A stretch of 64,000 nt of DNA from GCA-002793235 sp965267355 (GTDB lineage Bacteria; Bacteroidota; Bacteroidia; Flavobacteriales_E; Vicingaceae): assembly GCA_965267355.1 (NCBI GenBank), contig OZ253956.1, forward strand, positions 1,054,001 through 1,118,000, given 5' to 3'. Both the position numbers and the translations under genes were made by a program. Position 1 is the first letter of the stretch. Each line of letters opens with the position of its first letter. Below, piece after piece: positions 27,280 to 35,448 of this stretch. The notes beneath the pieces were generated by a model, which was not told the DNA's origin, searched no databases, and saw nothing but the letters and a program-made list of their open reading frames with translations.

Positions 27280-28528
27280 TATTTTCTTCAGTTAACAGTT
27301 TAGCCACAAAAGTATCAGTTTGCTCAATGTATCGAGTGTAGTAATCCCCGGTTCCTGGGCCGTAAAAACCAGTCCTAATTTTTCTAATCTTACCTTGTTT
27401 ATCTATAAAAATAGTAGTTGGGTACGACATAATATGATTTAACATAGGGAGTGCTTTTGCAGCATCAATTTTACTTGCTTTTCCAGCTATTAAAAAGTCA
27501 TAATCAACACCAAAGTGAGTTTTAATTTTTTCTACGCTCTTTTTAGCACTTTCAAAATCATCCGACTTATCGAATGACAACGCAATAATTTCCAATCCTT
27601 TATCATGATTGTTTTTGTATAATGTACTTAAATATGCAGTTTCATCTTTACAGTTAGGGCACCAGGGAGCCATAATATTTACAATTACCACTTTGTTTTG
27701 ATATTTTTCATCTTGTAATGATACAGAGTCACCATTTAAATCAGGAAAAGTAAACGCTAAGTTTTCGTAACCTTCTTTTAAGAACGTTAATGAATCAGGG
27801 TGTGTAAGTTCAAAACTATCATTTCTTCCAGCTACCCATGGTTCTTGCCAATGATTACCTGACCAAAATGTACCATAGAGTGAATCGTTTTTTAACTGAG
27901 CTTTAAACAAAAACAGGTGTGCTCCATCAAAGCAAGATAAAAAAACACTATCACCATATACATTGCCTTCTAAAAAGCGATAATCACCTGTTTCGGTCAT
28001 GAAAGTGCCAGTTAAATAACTTTCTTTCTGAGAAAATTGACCTATTGCTTTGTAATGGTCACTAGGAGAATTCTGACTAAAATCTACTTCCCATTTTCCT
28101 GAAATATCATGTGTTGTATTAGTTTTAGTCTGACTTATAAAACGGTTTTCTGCATCATAATGAGCTTCAAAAGGAATACTGTAAGATTTGTCATTTTTAT
28201 ACCAGTTGCCTTTAATGGTTTTTCCATTAATAATATCACCCTCAAACCAAGTGTTAAAAATAGGATCAGCAATAGTAATTTTATTATCTATAATTTCTAC
28301 CTTTTTGCTAGCAATGGTTTCTTCACCATTAATAAATTCAACATAATAGTTTTCACCAGCATGACTGAGTATAAAAAAGGTGGGAGAGATTACATTTTCT
28401 TCCAAATAAAAGTTCAATAACCATTTTCCTGAAATTAATTCAGATTCAATGTTCTCTCCCGTTTTAGGAGTGTTGTTAGAACAAGAAAAAAGAAAAGAAA
28501 ATGCAAAAAAGTACAATAATTTTTTCAT
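27269..28528 (-). CDS. TlpA-like thiol-disulfide oxidoreductase lipoprotein
   Basis: Lipoprotein of 419 residues (FLFSCSNN, lipid Cys about 16). The N-terminal half is made of two beta-rich units containing SGKWLLNF and SGKWEVDF repeats (about 33 and 145). The C-terminal half (260-415) is a thioredoxin/TlpA domain with CPNC active site in APWCPNCKDET near residue 290 and the cis-Pro region SYPTTIFID. It should reduce or shuffle disulfides in the periplasm. Minus-strand TACTTTCG just upstream of the ATG is a weak -7 candidate. Confidence 0.87.
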   Translation of the reverse strand: MKKLLYFFAFSFLFSCSNNTPKTGENIESELISGKWLLNFYLEENVISPTFFILSHAGENYYVEFINGEETIASKKVEIIDNKITIADPIFNTWFEGDIINGKTIKGNWYKNDKSYSIPFEAHYDAENRFISQTKTNTTHDISGKWEVDFSQNSPSDHYKAIGQFSQKESYLTGTFMTETGDYRFLEGNVYGDSVFLSCFDGAHLFLFKAQLKNDSLYGTFWSGNHWQEPWVAGRNDSFELTHPDSLTFLKEGYENLAFTFPDLNGDSVSLQDEKYQNKVVIVNIMAPWCPNCKDETAYLSTLYKNNHDKGLEIIALSFDKSDDFESAKKSVEKIKTHFGVDYDFLIAGKASKIDAAKALPMLNHIMSYPTTIFIDKQGKIRKIRTGFYGPGTGDYYTRYIEQTDTFVAKLLTEENTKN

Positions 28529-28645
28529 CGTAACGAAAGTAATAAAAAATCTGCTAGTTGATAATTATAGTTACTAACATTGTTAATGACTGCAAGCTAA
28601 AACGTTTAATTATTTATTGTTTAATTTTAAGGCTCTTTTATATTT

Positions 28646-29692
28646 ATGAAGAAATTTTTTTTAATACCCTTTTTACTGCTTTCGCTACATTTTGTAGCAC
28701 AGGTTCCTTCTTACTATAATAATGTAAATTTAACCTTAACGGGCATGGCTCTGAAGGCTGAGTTAGCTCAAAAAATTACTAACACACATACTAATCAGTT
28801 AATGTATAGTGATTTATGGACAGTACTGCAACAAACAGATGAAGATCCTAGTAATTCATCAAAAGTATTATTGATTTATGGGTATAATGATAGTGATGGA
28901 GATGTAACCAATGATAGAACCCGATCAAAAACAAATAATGGTGGTAGCAATGGACAATGGAATAGAGAACACACGTATGCTAAGTCGCTTGGAATACCTG
29001 ATTTAGGAACAACTGGCCCAGGAGCTGATGCTCATCACATAAGAGCTAGTGATGTGCAAACCAATAACAACAGAGGCAGTAAAAAGTTTGCACCAGGGAG
29101 TGGAAATGCAGGTACGGTTGGTGCAAATTGGTATCCAGGTAACGAATGGAAAGGTGATGTTGCCAGAATGATGATGTATATGTATTTAAGGTATTCATCT
29201 CAATGTCAGCCCGATAATGTTGGGGTTGGAAATGCTGTGGCAGGAGATCCTGATATGATTGATTTGTTTTTGCAATGGAATGCAGAAGATGATGTCTCGC
29301 AATATGAAATTAATAGAAATAATATTTTAGAAACAACTCAAGGTAATCGTAATCCATTTATTGATAATCCTTATTTGGCAACCATTATTTGGGGAGGAAA
29401 TCCCGCAACGGATTATTGGAACATGATTTCTACTGAAGAGTATGATTTAGATAATATGTTTAGTATTTATCCAATCCCAACAAACAATGGAGAAGTTCAT
29501 ATCCATTTTAAGGGAGTTGATGAAATACGTAAAATTGAAATGTATGAGATTAATGGAAAGCAGCTTTATACATTTAACTCCCCTCAGATTATTAATAATG
29601 AGTTTACAATAACTGCTTTACCAAAAGGGTTTTATCTGTTAAAAGTACTTGTTGATCAAACACCTGTTACTAAAAAGATAATAGTTAATTAG
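28646..29692 (+). CDS. Secreted endonuclease I with T9SS sorting domain
   Basis: Secreted nuclease of 348 residues: signal peptide (to about FVAQ, 19), an EndA/endonuclease I domain (about 25-260) with the active region NREHTYAKSLG, DAHHIRASDVQTNNNRGSKK (about 131-150) and the metal-binding NEWKGDVARMMMY, then a T9SS type A domain (about 275-348, IYPIPTNNGEV start). It probably degrades extracellular DNA for nutrients. Followed by a very long symmetric terminator. Confidence 0.92.
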   Translation: MKKFFLIPFLLLSLHFVAQVPSYYNNVNLTLTGMALKAELAQKITNTHTNQLMYSDLWTVLQQTDEDPSNSSKVLLIYGYNDSDGDVTNDRTRSKTNNGGSNGQWNREHTYAKSLGIPDLGTTGPGADAHHIRASDVQTNNNRGSKKFAPGSGNAGTVGANWYPGNEWKGDVARMMMYMYLRYSSQCQPDNVGVGNAVAGDPDMIDLFLQWNAEDDVSQYEINRNNILETTQGNRNPFIDNPYLATIIWGGNPATDYWNMISTEEYDLDNMFSIYPIPTNNGEVHIHFKGVDEIRKIEMYEINGKQLYTFNSPQIINNEFTITALPKGFYLLKVLVDQTPVTKKIIVN

Positions 29693-29701
29693 TTAAGGTT
29701 A

Positions 29702-29753
29702 ACTAGAAAATAAAAAACCCTATGTATTTACATAGGGTTTTTTATTTTCTAGT
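29702..29753. terminator. Bidirectional terminator, 25-bp perfect stem
   Basis: Arms 29702-29726 and 29729-29753 are exact reverse complements around TT. The core CCCTATGTA/TACATAGGG is flanked by A/T tracts, giving U-tails in both directions. It serves the rightward nuclease and the leftward aldehyde dehydrogenase. Confidence 0.9.
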
Positions 29754-29761
29754 ATTATAAT

Positions 29762-31321
29762 TTATAAATCAAATTTAATGCCTTGAGCTAAAGGCAGTTC
29801 ATCAGAATAATTGATTGTATTTGTCTGTCTTCTCATGTAAATTTTCCAAGCATCAGAACCAGATTCTCTTCCTCCTCCAGTTTCTTTTTCACCACCAAAA
29901 GCACCACCAATTTCAGCACCTGAAGTTCCTATGTTTACATTGGCAATTCCACAATCAGAACCAGCATAAGATAAAAATCTTTGTGCTTCCTTCATGCTTT
30001 CAGTCATTATGGCTGATGATAATCCTTGAGCAACATCATTCTGTACCTCAATAGCATTTTCAACATCTCCAGAATACTTTAATAAGTATAAAATTGGTGC
30101 AAAAGTTTCTTCCTGAACTATTTCAAAATGATTTTCAGCTTCAATAATTGCAGGTTTTACATAGCAACCACTTTCATAACCTTCTCCTTCTAGTACTCCA
30201 CCTTCAACTAATACGTTTCCACCTTCAGCTTTAGCTTTTTCAATAGCAGCTAAATACATATTTACAGCATCTTTATCGATAAGAGGTCCAACATGGTTGT
30301 TTTCATCCAATGGGTTTCCAATTCTAATCTGACCGTAAGCGCCAACAATAGCATCTTTTACTTTATCGTAAACAGACTCATGGATAATTAACCTTCTTGT
30401 TGAAGTACATCTTTGTCCACAAGTTCCAACTGCACCAAATACAGCGCCAGGAACAACCACTTTTAAGTCAGCAGATGGAGTAATAATAATTGCATTGTTT
30501 CCACCTAATTCTAGTAACGATTTTCCAAATCTTTCTGCCACAGTTGCACCAACAATTCTACCCATTCTACTAGAACCAGTAGCTGATACTAATGGAATTC
30601 TTTTGTCGGTTGTTATATATTCACCTACTTTATAATCTCCATTTACAATACAAGAAACTCCTTCAGGCATTCCATTTTCTTTTAATACCTCAGCAATGAT
30701 ATTTTGACATGCTACAGAACATAATGGAGCTTTTTCTGAACCTTTCCACACACAAACATCTCCACAAACCCAAGCTAATGCTGTATTCCAACTCCATACA
30801 GCAACAGGAAAGTTAAAAGCAGAAATAATACCTACAACTCCTAATGGATGGTATTGTTCTCTCATTACGTGTTCTGGTCTTTCCGAAGGAATAGTTAATC
30901 CATGTAATTGACGAGAAAGACCAACCGCAAAATCACAGATGTCTATCATTTCTTGTACCTCACCATAACCTTCTTGAAGCGATTTACCCATTTCGTAAGA
31001 AACTAATTTCCCTAAAGGTTCTTTTAATTCTCTCAGCTTATTTCCGAACTGACGAACCATTTCACCTCTTTGAGGAGCAGGGATTGCTCTAAAGCTTTTA
31101 AAAGCTTTAGTAGCAGAAGCCATTACTTTGTCATAATCTTCTTGGGTTGTCGTAGTAACTTTACCAATTAATTTTCCATCAGTTGGAGAGTATGATTCTA
31201 TAATTTCTCCACTACCAAAATTATTAGAGCCAGTAGATGTTCCTTGATTAATTTCTTTTAGGCCCAAAGCACTTAATGCTTCTTGGATTCCGTATTTATC
31301 TTTTGTTAAAATTTCAGACAT
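29762..31321 (-). CDS. amaB: Aldehyde dehydrogenase, ALDH7 / alpha-aminoadipic semialdehyde type
   Basis: NAD(P)-dependent dehydrogenase of 519 residues. Motifs: FNFPVAVWSWNTALAWVCGD (about 168-187), VSATGSSRMG, catalytic Glu in LLELGGNNAI (about 268) and catalytic Cys in GTCGQRCTSTRR (about 302). The CGQRCTSTRRL and C-terminal GGEKETGGGRESGSDAWK patterns point to the ALDH7 (antiquitin/AmaB) branch, which oxidises alpha-aminoadipic semialdehyde in lysine catabolism. The neighbours do not add lysine genes, so substrate is by family only. Confidence 0.92.
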   Translation of the reverse strand: MSEILTKDKYGIQEALSALGLKEINQGTSTGSNNFGSGEIIESYSPTDGKLIGKVTTTTQEDYDKVMASATKAFKSFRAIPAPQRGEMVRQFGNKLRELKEPLGKLVSYEMGKSLQEGYGEVQEMIDICDFAVGLSRQLHGLTIPSERPEHVMREQYHPLGVVGIISAFNFPVAVWSWNTALAWVCGDVCVWKGSEKAPLCSVACQNIIAEVLKENGMPEGVSCIVNGDYKVGEYITTDKRIPLVSATGSSRMGRIVGATVAERFGKSLLELGGNNAIIITPSADLKVVVPGAVFGAVGTCGQRCTSTRRLIIHESVYDKVKDAIVGAYGQIRIGNPLDENNHVGPLIDKDAVNMYLAAIEKAKAEGGNVLVEGGVLEGEGYESGCYVKPAIIEAENHFEIVQEETFAPILYLLKYSGDVENAIEVQNDVAQGLSSAIMTESMKEAQRFLSYAGSDCGIANVNIGTSGAEIGGAFGGEKETGGGRESGSDAWKIYMRRQTNTINYSDELPLAQGIKFDL

Positions 31322-31419
31322 TTTGCTGTTATATTTTAATTTTTTAAATTCAAATTACAGCACGAAGTTAAGAATAATTAAAGTTAATTTAGAAAGAAAC
31401 TAAGATGAAAACCAATAGT

Positions 31420-32463
31420 TTATTGGTGTAATATTTTTGTTACTTCTAATAACTCTCCCTGAGAGTTGTATAGCGATACAAAATACATGCCCTGTGTTTT
31501 GATAAAACTTAAATCTAACTTATGATTGTAAGAATTAGCAAGGTCTTTTTCGAGTATAGTTTTTCCAATATAATCAGTTATTTTAATACTATAATTCAAA
31601 TTAGATTCTAAATCGATATACAATTCATTATTAAAAGGGTTAGGATAAATTTTAACTTCGGGAGAAGTATTACAATTTATAGCAAGCATATCAGAATATT
31701 CATAATTACCATTATAATCAACTTGTTTTAAGCGATAATAAATAGGTATTCTTCCTATATCTTCGTCTAAAAAATAATAGTTTTTAATTGAATTGGAAAA
31801 ACCATGACCGTTAACAGTTCCAATAGAAAAAAACTCAATACCATCATATGACTTCTCAACAGAGAAGTAGTCATTATTTATTTCGGTTAATGTACTCCAG
31901 TGTAGTTCAACATTTTTACCATTACATTCACCGTTAAATGAAATTAATTCTACAGGTAGTATAGAGCAGTCAGTGGTTGCTGATCCAGACGTATTGGTAA
32001 AAGAAATATCACTAGCAGAATTAGAGAAGTTAGTAATTAAAATAATAAAAACGTCACCAGAAGAGGCTCCTGTAATGGTTATTGTTTCAGATGGTGATGT
32101 ACTATAACTACAATCATATGGAGCAGGAAGAGAGCCACAATTACCTGTAGCTGTGGCGATATCTGAAAAAGGTCCCCATAACGCAAAATCAATATCACAA
32201 CCAGATGTTGTACAAGAGCCATTATTACTCATATCAATAGTCATATTCCCACCATTGTCCATTTCCATGTAATACCAAGCAGGATTAGGTTGTGTTGTTA
32301 GGCAGCCATAATTATTCCCTGCTGGTGGAGCCGGATTATTAACTCCGGCAGGGAATGTTACAACACTACCGGAACAAAAAGCTTCAGCAGTAGCACAAGT
32401 TGCCCCTTGACCATAGGAAAAACATGTTAATAAAAATAAAATTATTGTGTATAAATACTTCAA
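31420..32463 (-). CDS. Secreted T9SS cargo protein
   Basis: Secreted protein of 347 residues: signal peptide (to about CFSYGQ, 19), a Cys/Gly/Asn-rich N-terminal beta domain (20-165, with CATAEAFCSGS and PNPAWYYMEM as seen in Bacteroidota surface proteins), a spacer module of the LPVELISFNGEC...EINNDYFSVEKS...YYRLKQVDYNG type (170-260), and a T9SS type A domain (IYPNPFNNELYI start). The start codon is TTG at 32463; no in-frame ATG lies upstream and the signal peptide follows directly. Role unknown. Confidence 0.82.
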   Translation of the reverse strand: MKYLYTIILFLLTCFSYGQGATCATAEAFCSGSVVTFPAGVNNPAPPAGNNYGCLTTQPNPAWYYMEMDNGGNMTIDMSNNGSCTTSGCDIDFALWGPFSDIATATGNCGSLPAPYDCSYSTSPSETITITGASSGDVFIILITNFSNSASDISFTNTSGSATTDCSILPVELISFNGECNGKNVELHWSTLTEINNDYFSVEKSYDGIEFFSIGTVNGHGFSNSIKNYYFLDEDIGRIPIYYRLKQVDYNGNYEYSDMLAINCNTSPEVKIYPNPFNNELYIDLESNLNYSIKITDYIGKTILEKDLANSYNHKLDLSFIKTQGMYFVSLYNSQGELLEVTKILHQ

Positions 32464-32552
32464 TAGATTACGTGTTAATGCATCAAGTTGTATTTATAAC
32501 GATATTTTTAAATAAAGGTTGCTCTTATTTAACAATATTTTATAAAAATGTG

Positions 32553-32580
32553 TTGTCGTGATTAATTAAAACTATCTTTG
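32553..32580 (+). promoter_or_regulatory. Promoter of the DUF2480 gene
   Basis: TTG (32553-32555), 17 bases, TATCTTTG (32573-32580). The TTG of the -7 box is in frame with the gene but cannot be the start codon. The ATG at 32590 follows 9 bases later, leaving a leader of only a few bases. Confidence 0.65.
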
Positions 32581-32589
32581 CAGAGGTTT

Positions 32590-33111
32590 ATGTCTGAAGA
32601 TATTATAAATAGGGTAGAACGGAGCGGTTTAATCCAGGTGAATTTAGATGACTTTTATCCTGAAGGAGAAAGAATGGTGTTTGATTTAGCTGACTTTCTG
32701 AAAGAAGGATTAATATTGGTTGAAAAAGATTTTAGAGCTTTATTAAAAGAGGTAGATTGGGCAAAATATCAAGATAAATATGTTGTGATTTGCTGTTCGT
32801 CTGATGCTGTTGTTCCCTTATGGGCATTTATGTTGATTGACTCTTACCTTAAACCTTTTGCAAAAGTTGTTGTGATGGGTAGTAAATCTGATTTAGAGAA
32901 AGCCATCTTTACTCATATTTTTCAGGAGCATGACTTTAGTAAATACAAAGATAAAAGTGTAATTGTTAAAGGATGTGGAAATCATCCAATTCCTGAATCA
33001 GTTTTTGTTGATTTTACGCATAGGCTACATGATTATGCTAAAACGATAATGTTTGGAGAGGCGTGTTCGGCAGTTCCATTATATAAGAAAGCAAAAAAAA
33101 GGGATGCCTAA
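32590..33111 (+). CDS. DUF2480 protein
   Basis: Cytoplasmic protein of 173 residues of the Bacteroidota-specific DUF2480 family: an N-terminal DDFYPEGERMVFDLADFL, the conserved VVICCSSDAVVPLWAFMLI (about 71-89) and a C-terminal EACSAVPLYKK. Function is unknown; the Cys-rich conserved patches suggest metal or Fe-S association but this is a guess. The ATG start is preferred over an upstream TTG inside the promoter. Its last codons double as the U-tract of the opposite-strand terminator. Confidence 0.88.
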   Translation: MSEDIINRVERSGLIQVNLDDFYPEGERMVFDLADFLKEGLILVEKDFRALLKEVDWAKYQDKYVVICCSSDAVVPLWAFMLIDSYLKPFAKVVVMGSKSDLEKAIFTHIFQEHDFSKYKDKSVIVKGCGNHPIPESVFVDFTHRLHDYAKTIMFGEACSAVPLYKKAKKRDA

Positions 33112-33118
33112 GCGTCCC
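33101..33118 (-). terminator. Terminator for the lectin-domain gene
   Basis: On the minus strand a 7-bp stem (GGGACGC...GCATCCC, one G-T pair) with a 4-base loop is followed by eight T. The U-tract overlaps the last codons of DUF2480 on the other strand. Confidence 0.7.
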
Positions 33119-33170
33119 CTTCTTTACTTGTAATACTAAACTAAACTACTAAAGAACGTATATTAACAAG

Positions 33171-35216
33171 TTATTTTATTTTCATTATTTTTTTATTGAA
33201 GTTAATCGTTGATGATTTTACATTTAAAAAATAAGAACCAGGTTTAAAATCAGATTCAATAATTAATTCAGATTGTGGTTCTGAAATAGTTTTTTGATAT
33301 ACTAATTGTCCCATAGAACTATATATGGCTATTTCAAAAGGGTAGGAAACAATTTCTGCTAAATTTATGCGTAGTGTTTTATTAAAGGGATTAGGGTAAA
33401 TATTTAGGTTATTTTCATTTTTACAAGAGGCACTTATCATATCAAAGTATTCGTGTTTACCATCAAAATCAGTTTGTTTTAATCTGTAGTATGAAATCTT
33501 GGAAGTATTATTTTCATCTGTCCAGGAATAATTTAGAATGGATGAATTATTCCCAGCTCCAGAAATAAAAGCAATTTCTTCCCAGTTTAATGCATCTTCA
33601 CTTTTTTCAATGGTAAAATAATCGTTGTTAATTTCTGAAGATGTACTCCAGTTTAAAATGGTTTTACCATTTTTACACTCAGCGTCAAATTGGATTAGTG
33701 TAATTGGCAATACTAATGAGGCAGCAAGACATGCGGATTGTTGGTTGTTTAACCCCCCAGTAGAACCGGTGAAACCAAAATAAGGATTGTTAGTGCCAAA
33801 AAGTGTAGTAGGGTTAACTGGATTGTATGAAACTGTTCCGTAAGTTACAGTTGTAGCTGCATTCATAACTGTAGCAGTAAGAGTTTGACTACCTGTATTA
33901 TATGATACTCTTAAAGTATGATTTAAACCATTTTCAATGTTATAGTTAGTTCCACCGTTAGTTAAATTAACAGCATTTGTAATTATTCTTGCACCAGGAC
34001 CTTGCCAACTACAGTCAGCAAATGGGTTGACATTACCGTTTAACCAAAGATCAATATGGTCAGGATCTGGTCCACCAGAACAAATAACACCAGTTAAGCC
34101 ATCATCCCTATCTTCTGTGTTTAGATAAGTGTCTATTTCTACTATCAGGGAGTTTGTTATACCTCCTGCTCCCATAGCTCCACCAGCTGTTCCTGTGGTT
34201 TGTAAACCGTTAGGGTCATTATGGATTACAAAGCAAATTCCATCAGCACCACCGTCATTGTTGCCAAGATTTACAGTAAAATCATAAGTCCAATTGACTG
34301 AAAAATCTAATTTATCATCAGCATCCCAAATAGAACTAACTTGATTATTACTTGCTGCTGTAAGTTGAGCACAACCATTACTTTGATCTATACCATTTCC
34401 TGTTACACAATAATTACTACTTAAATCTGCAGCATCAATTTCAAATGTTCCAGTTTGATTGTTGTTATTATCCCATAGTTTAATATATAAAGTATTTCCA
34501 GGTGTTTGACCAGTTAATGTTATTTCGGGCATGTTACCAAAGCCACTATTGTCATCACAGGCTATTTGAGTGAAAGTGCTGCTACAACCACCTGAAACGG
34601 AATAAACAGACATAGCAATGTCATTTAGTGTGCCTGAATAAGTGCCTATTTTTATAGTACCTGAGGCAGGTACTGTTAGACTATACCATAAATCACCTCC
34701 AGCATAAGACCCACAAGTTGGTGTTCCAACACCTGAGTTGGTTTTACCATTATTATCGCCAATTAATTTACTTCCGGAGCAGCCAACTGTTAAGGTGTAT
34801 GCACTACAAGGAGTGTCATTGGGTGGGTTGATGTGTATGATATCTGTATTGCGACAAATGCTTTGTGTTCCACAAGAAGCATCAGTGTTAAAGTGGATAT
34901 AGTATGTGCCAGCAACTGTGGATGTCCATGTTAAGGGTTGAACTCCAAAAGCAATTACAGTCCCCCCTGATGTTCCTTGCCTTACAGTTATAAAGTCTGT
35001 TGCAATAGAGCTAGTAATTTGATAATTGGTTGCCGCAGCTACCCCAGTAATTGGAGCATATTCACTTGCATAGTTACAACCACTAATATTGTTGGTCCCT
35101 CCCCCAGTAGGTGCTGTTGTTCCCCCGTATTGTGTGGAATTATTGCATTGTGAGAAAGAAAAATGAGTTACAATTACTAGTAATAATGCTAGGGATAGTT
35201 TGTAAGTATTTTTCAT
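33171..35216 (-). CDS. Secreted L-type lectin-domain protein with T9SS sorting domain
   Basis: Secreted protein of 681 residues. Signal peptide (to about FSQ, 23), a beta-rich Cys-containing region (24-260) including a PPC-like segment (PCSAYTL...GDLWYSLTVPASGTIKI, in parts), an L-type lectin domain (about 290-505: DFTVNLGN, DGICFVIHNDPNGL, LIVEIDTYLN, DHIDLWLNG), a spacer module EINNDYFTIEKSED...YYRLKQTDFDG, and a T9SS type A tail (IYPNPFNKTLRINL start). Probably a surface carbohydrate-binding protein. ATG 35216 is preferred to a TTG two codons upstream. Confidence 0.87.
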   Translation of the reverse strand: MKNTYKLSLALLLVIVTHFSFSQCNNSTQYGGTTAPTGGGTNNISGCNYASEYAPITGVAAATNYQITSSIATDFITVRQGTSGGTVIAFGVQPLTWTSTVAGTYYIHFNTDASCGTQSICRNTDIIHINPPNDTPCSAYTLTVGCSGSKLIGDNNGKTNSGVGTPTCGSYAGGDLWYSLTVPASGTIKIGTYSGTLNDIAMSVYSVSGGCSSTFTQIACDDNSGFGNMPEITLTGQTPGNTLYIKLWDNNNNQTGTFEIDAADLSSNYCVTGNGIDQSNGCAQLTAASNNQVSSIWDADDKLDFSVNWTYDFTVNLGNNDGGADGICFVIHNDPNGLQTTGTAGGAMGAGGITNSLIVEIDTYLNTEDRDDGLTGVICSGGPDPDHIDLWLNGNVNPFADCSWQGPGARIITNAVNLTNGGTNYNIENGLNHTLRVSYNTGSQTLTATVMNAATTVTYGTVSYNPVNPTTLFGTNNPYFGFTGSTGGLNNQQSACLAASLVLPITLIQFDAECKNGKTILNWSTSSEINNDYFTIEKSEDALNWEEIAFISGAGNNSSILNYSWTDENNTSKISYYRLKQTDFDGKHEYFDMISASCKNENNLNIYPNPFNKTLRINLAEIVSYPFEIAIYSSMGQLVYQKTISEPQSELIIESDFKPGSYFLNVKSSTINFNKKIMKIK

Positions 35217-35250
35217 AGTCAAATTGTTTTAAATCGGTTTCTCGATTTTT

Positions 35251-35270
35251 AATCTAAATCGGTTTAGATT
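35251..35270. promoter_or_regulatory. Inverted repeat in the lectin gene leader
   Basis: AATCTAAA-TCGG-TTTAGATT is a perfect 8+8 inverted repeat 35 bases upstream of the start codon. The decamer AAATCGGTTT overlapping it also occurs at 35231-35240, 25 bases away. It could be an operator or an mRNA hairpin. The rest of the 232-base gap to RNase R (35217-35448) is A/T-rich with nothing else recognisable. Confidence 0.35.
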
Positions 35271-35448
35271 AAGTTTAAAAAAATATAATTATTTGTTTTA
35301 AAGGTAGTTATATTTTAATTAATAAAAACAAATATATTTAATATTAAGATGAAAATACAAAAAATAACAGATAAATATCAAGAAATATTTTTTGTAAATA
35401 TCTGTAAATCAGAATCTAAAACGTTAACTAAACGATTTAGGTTGGAAA

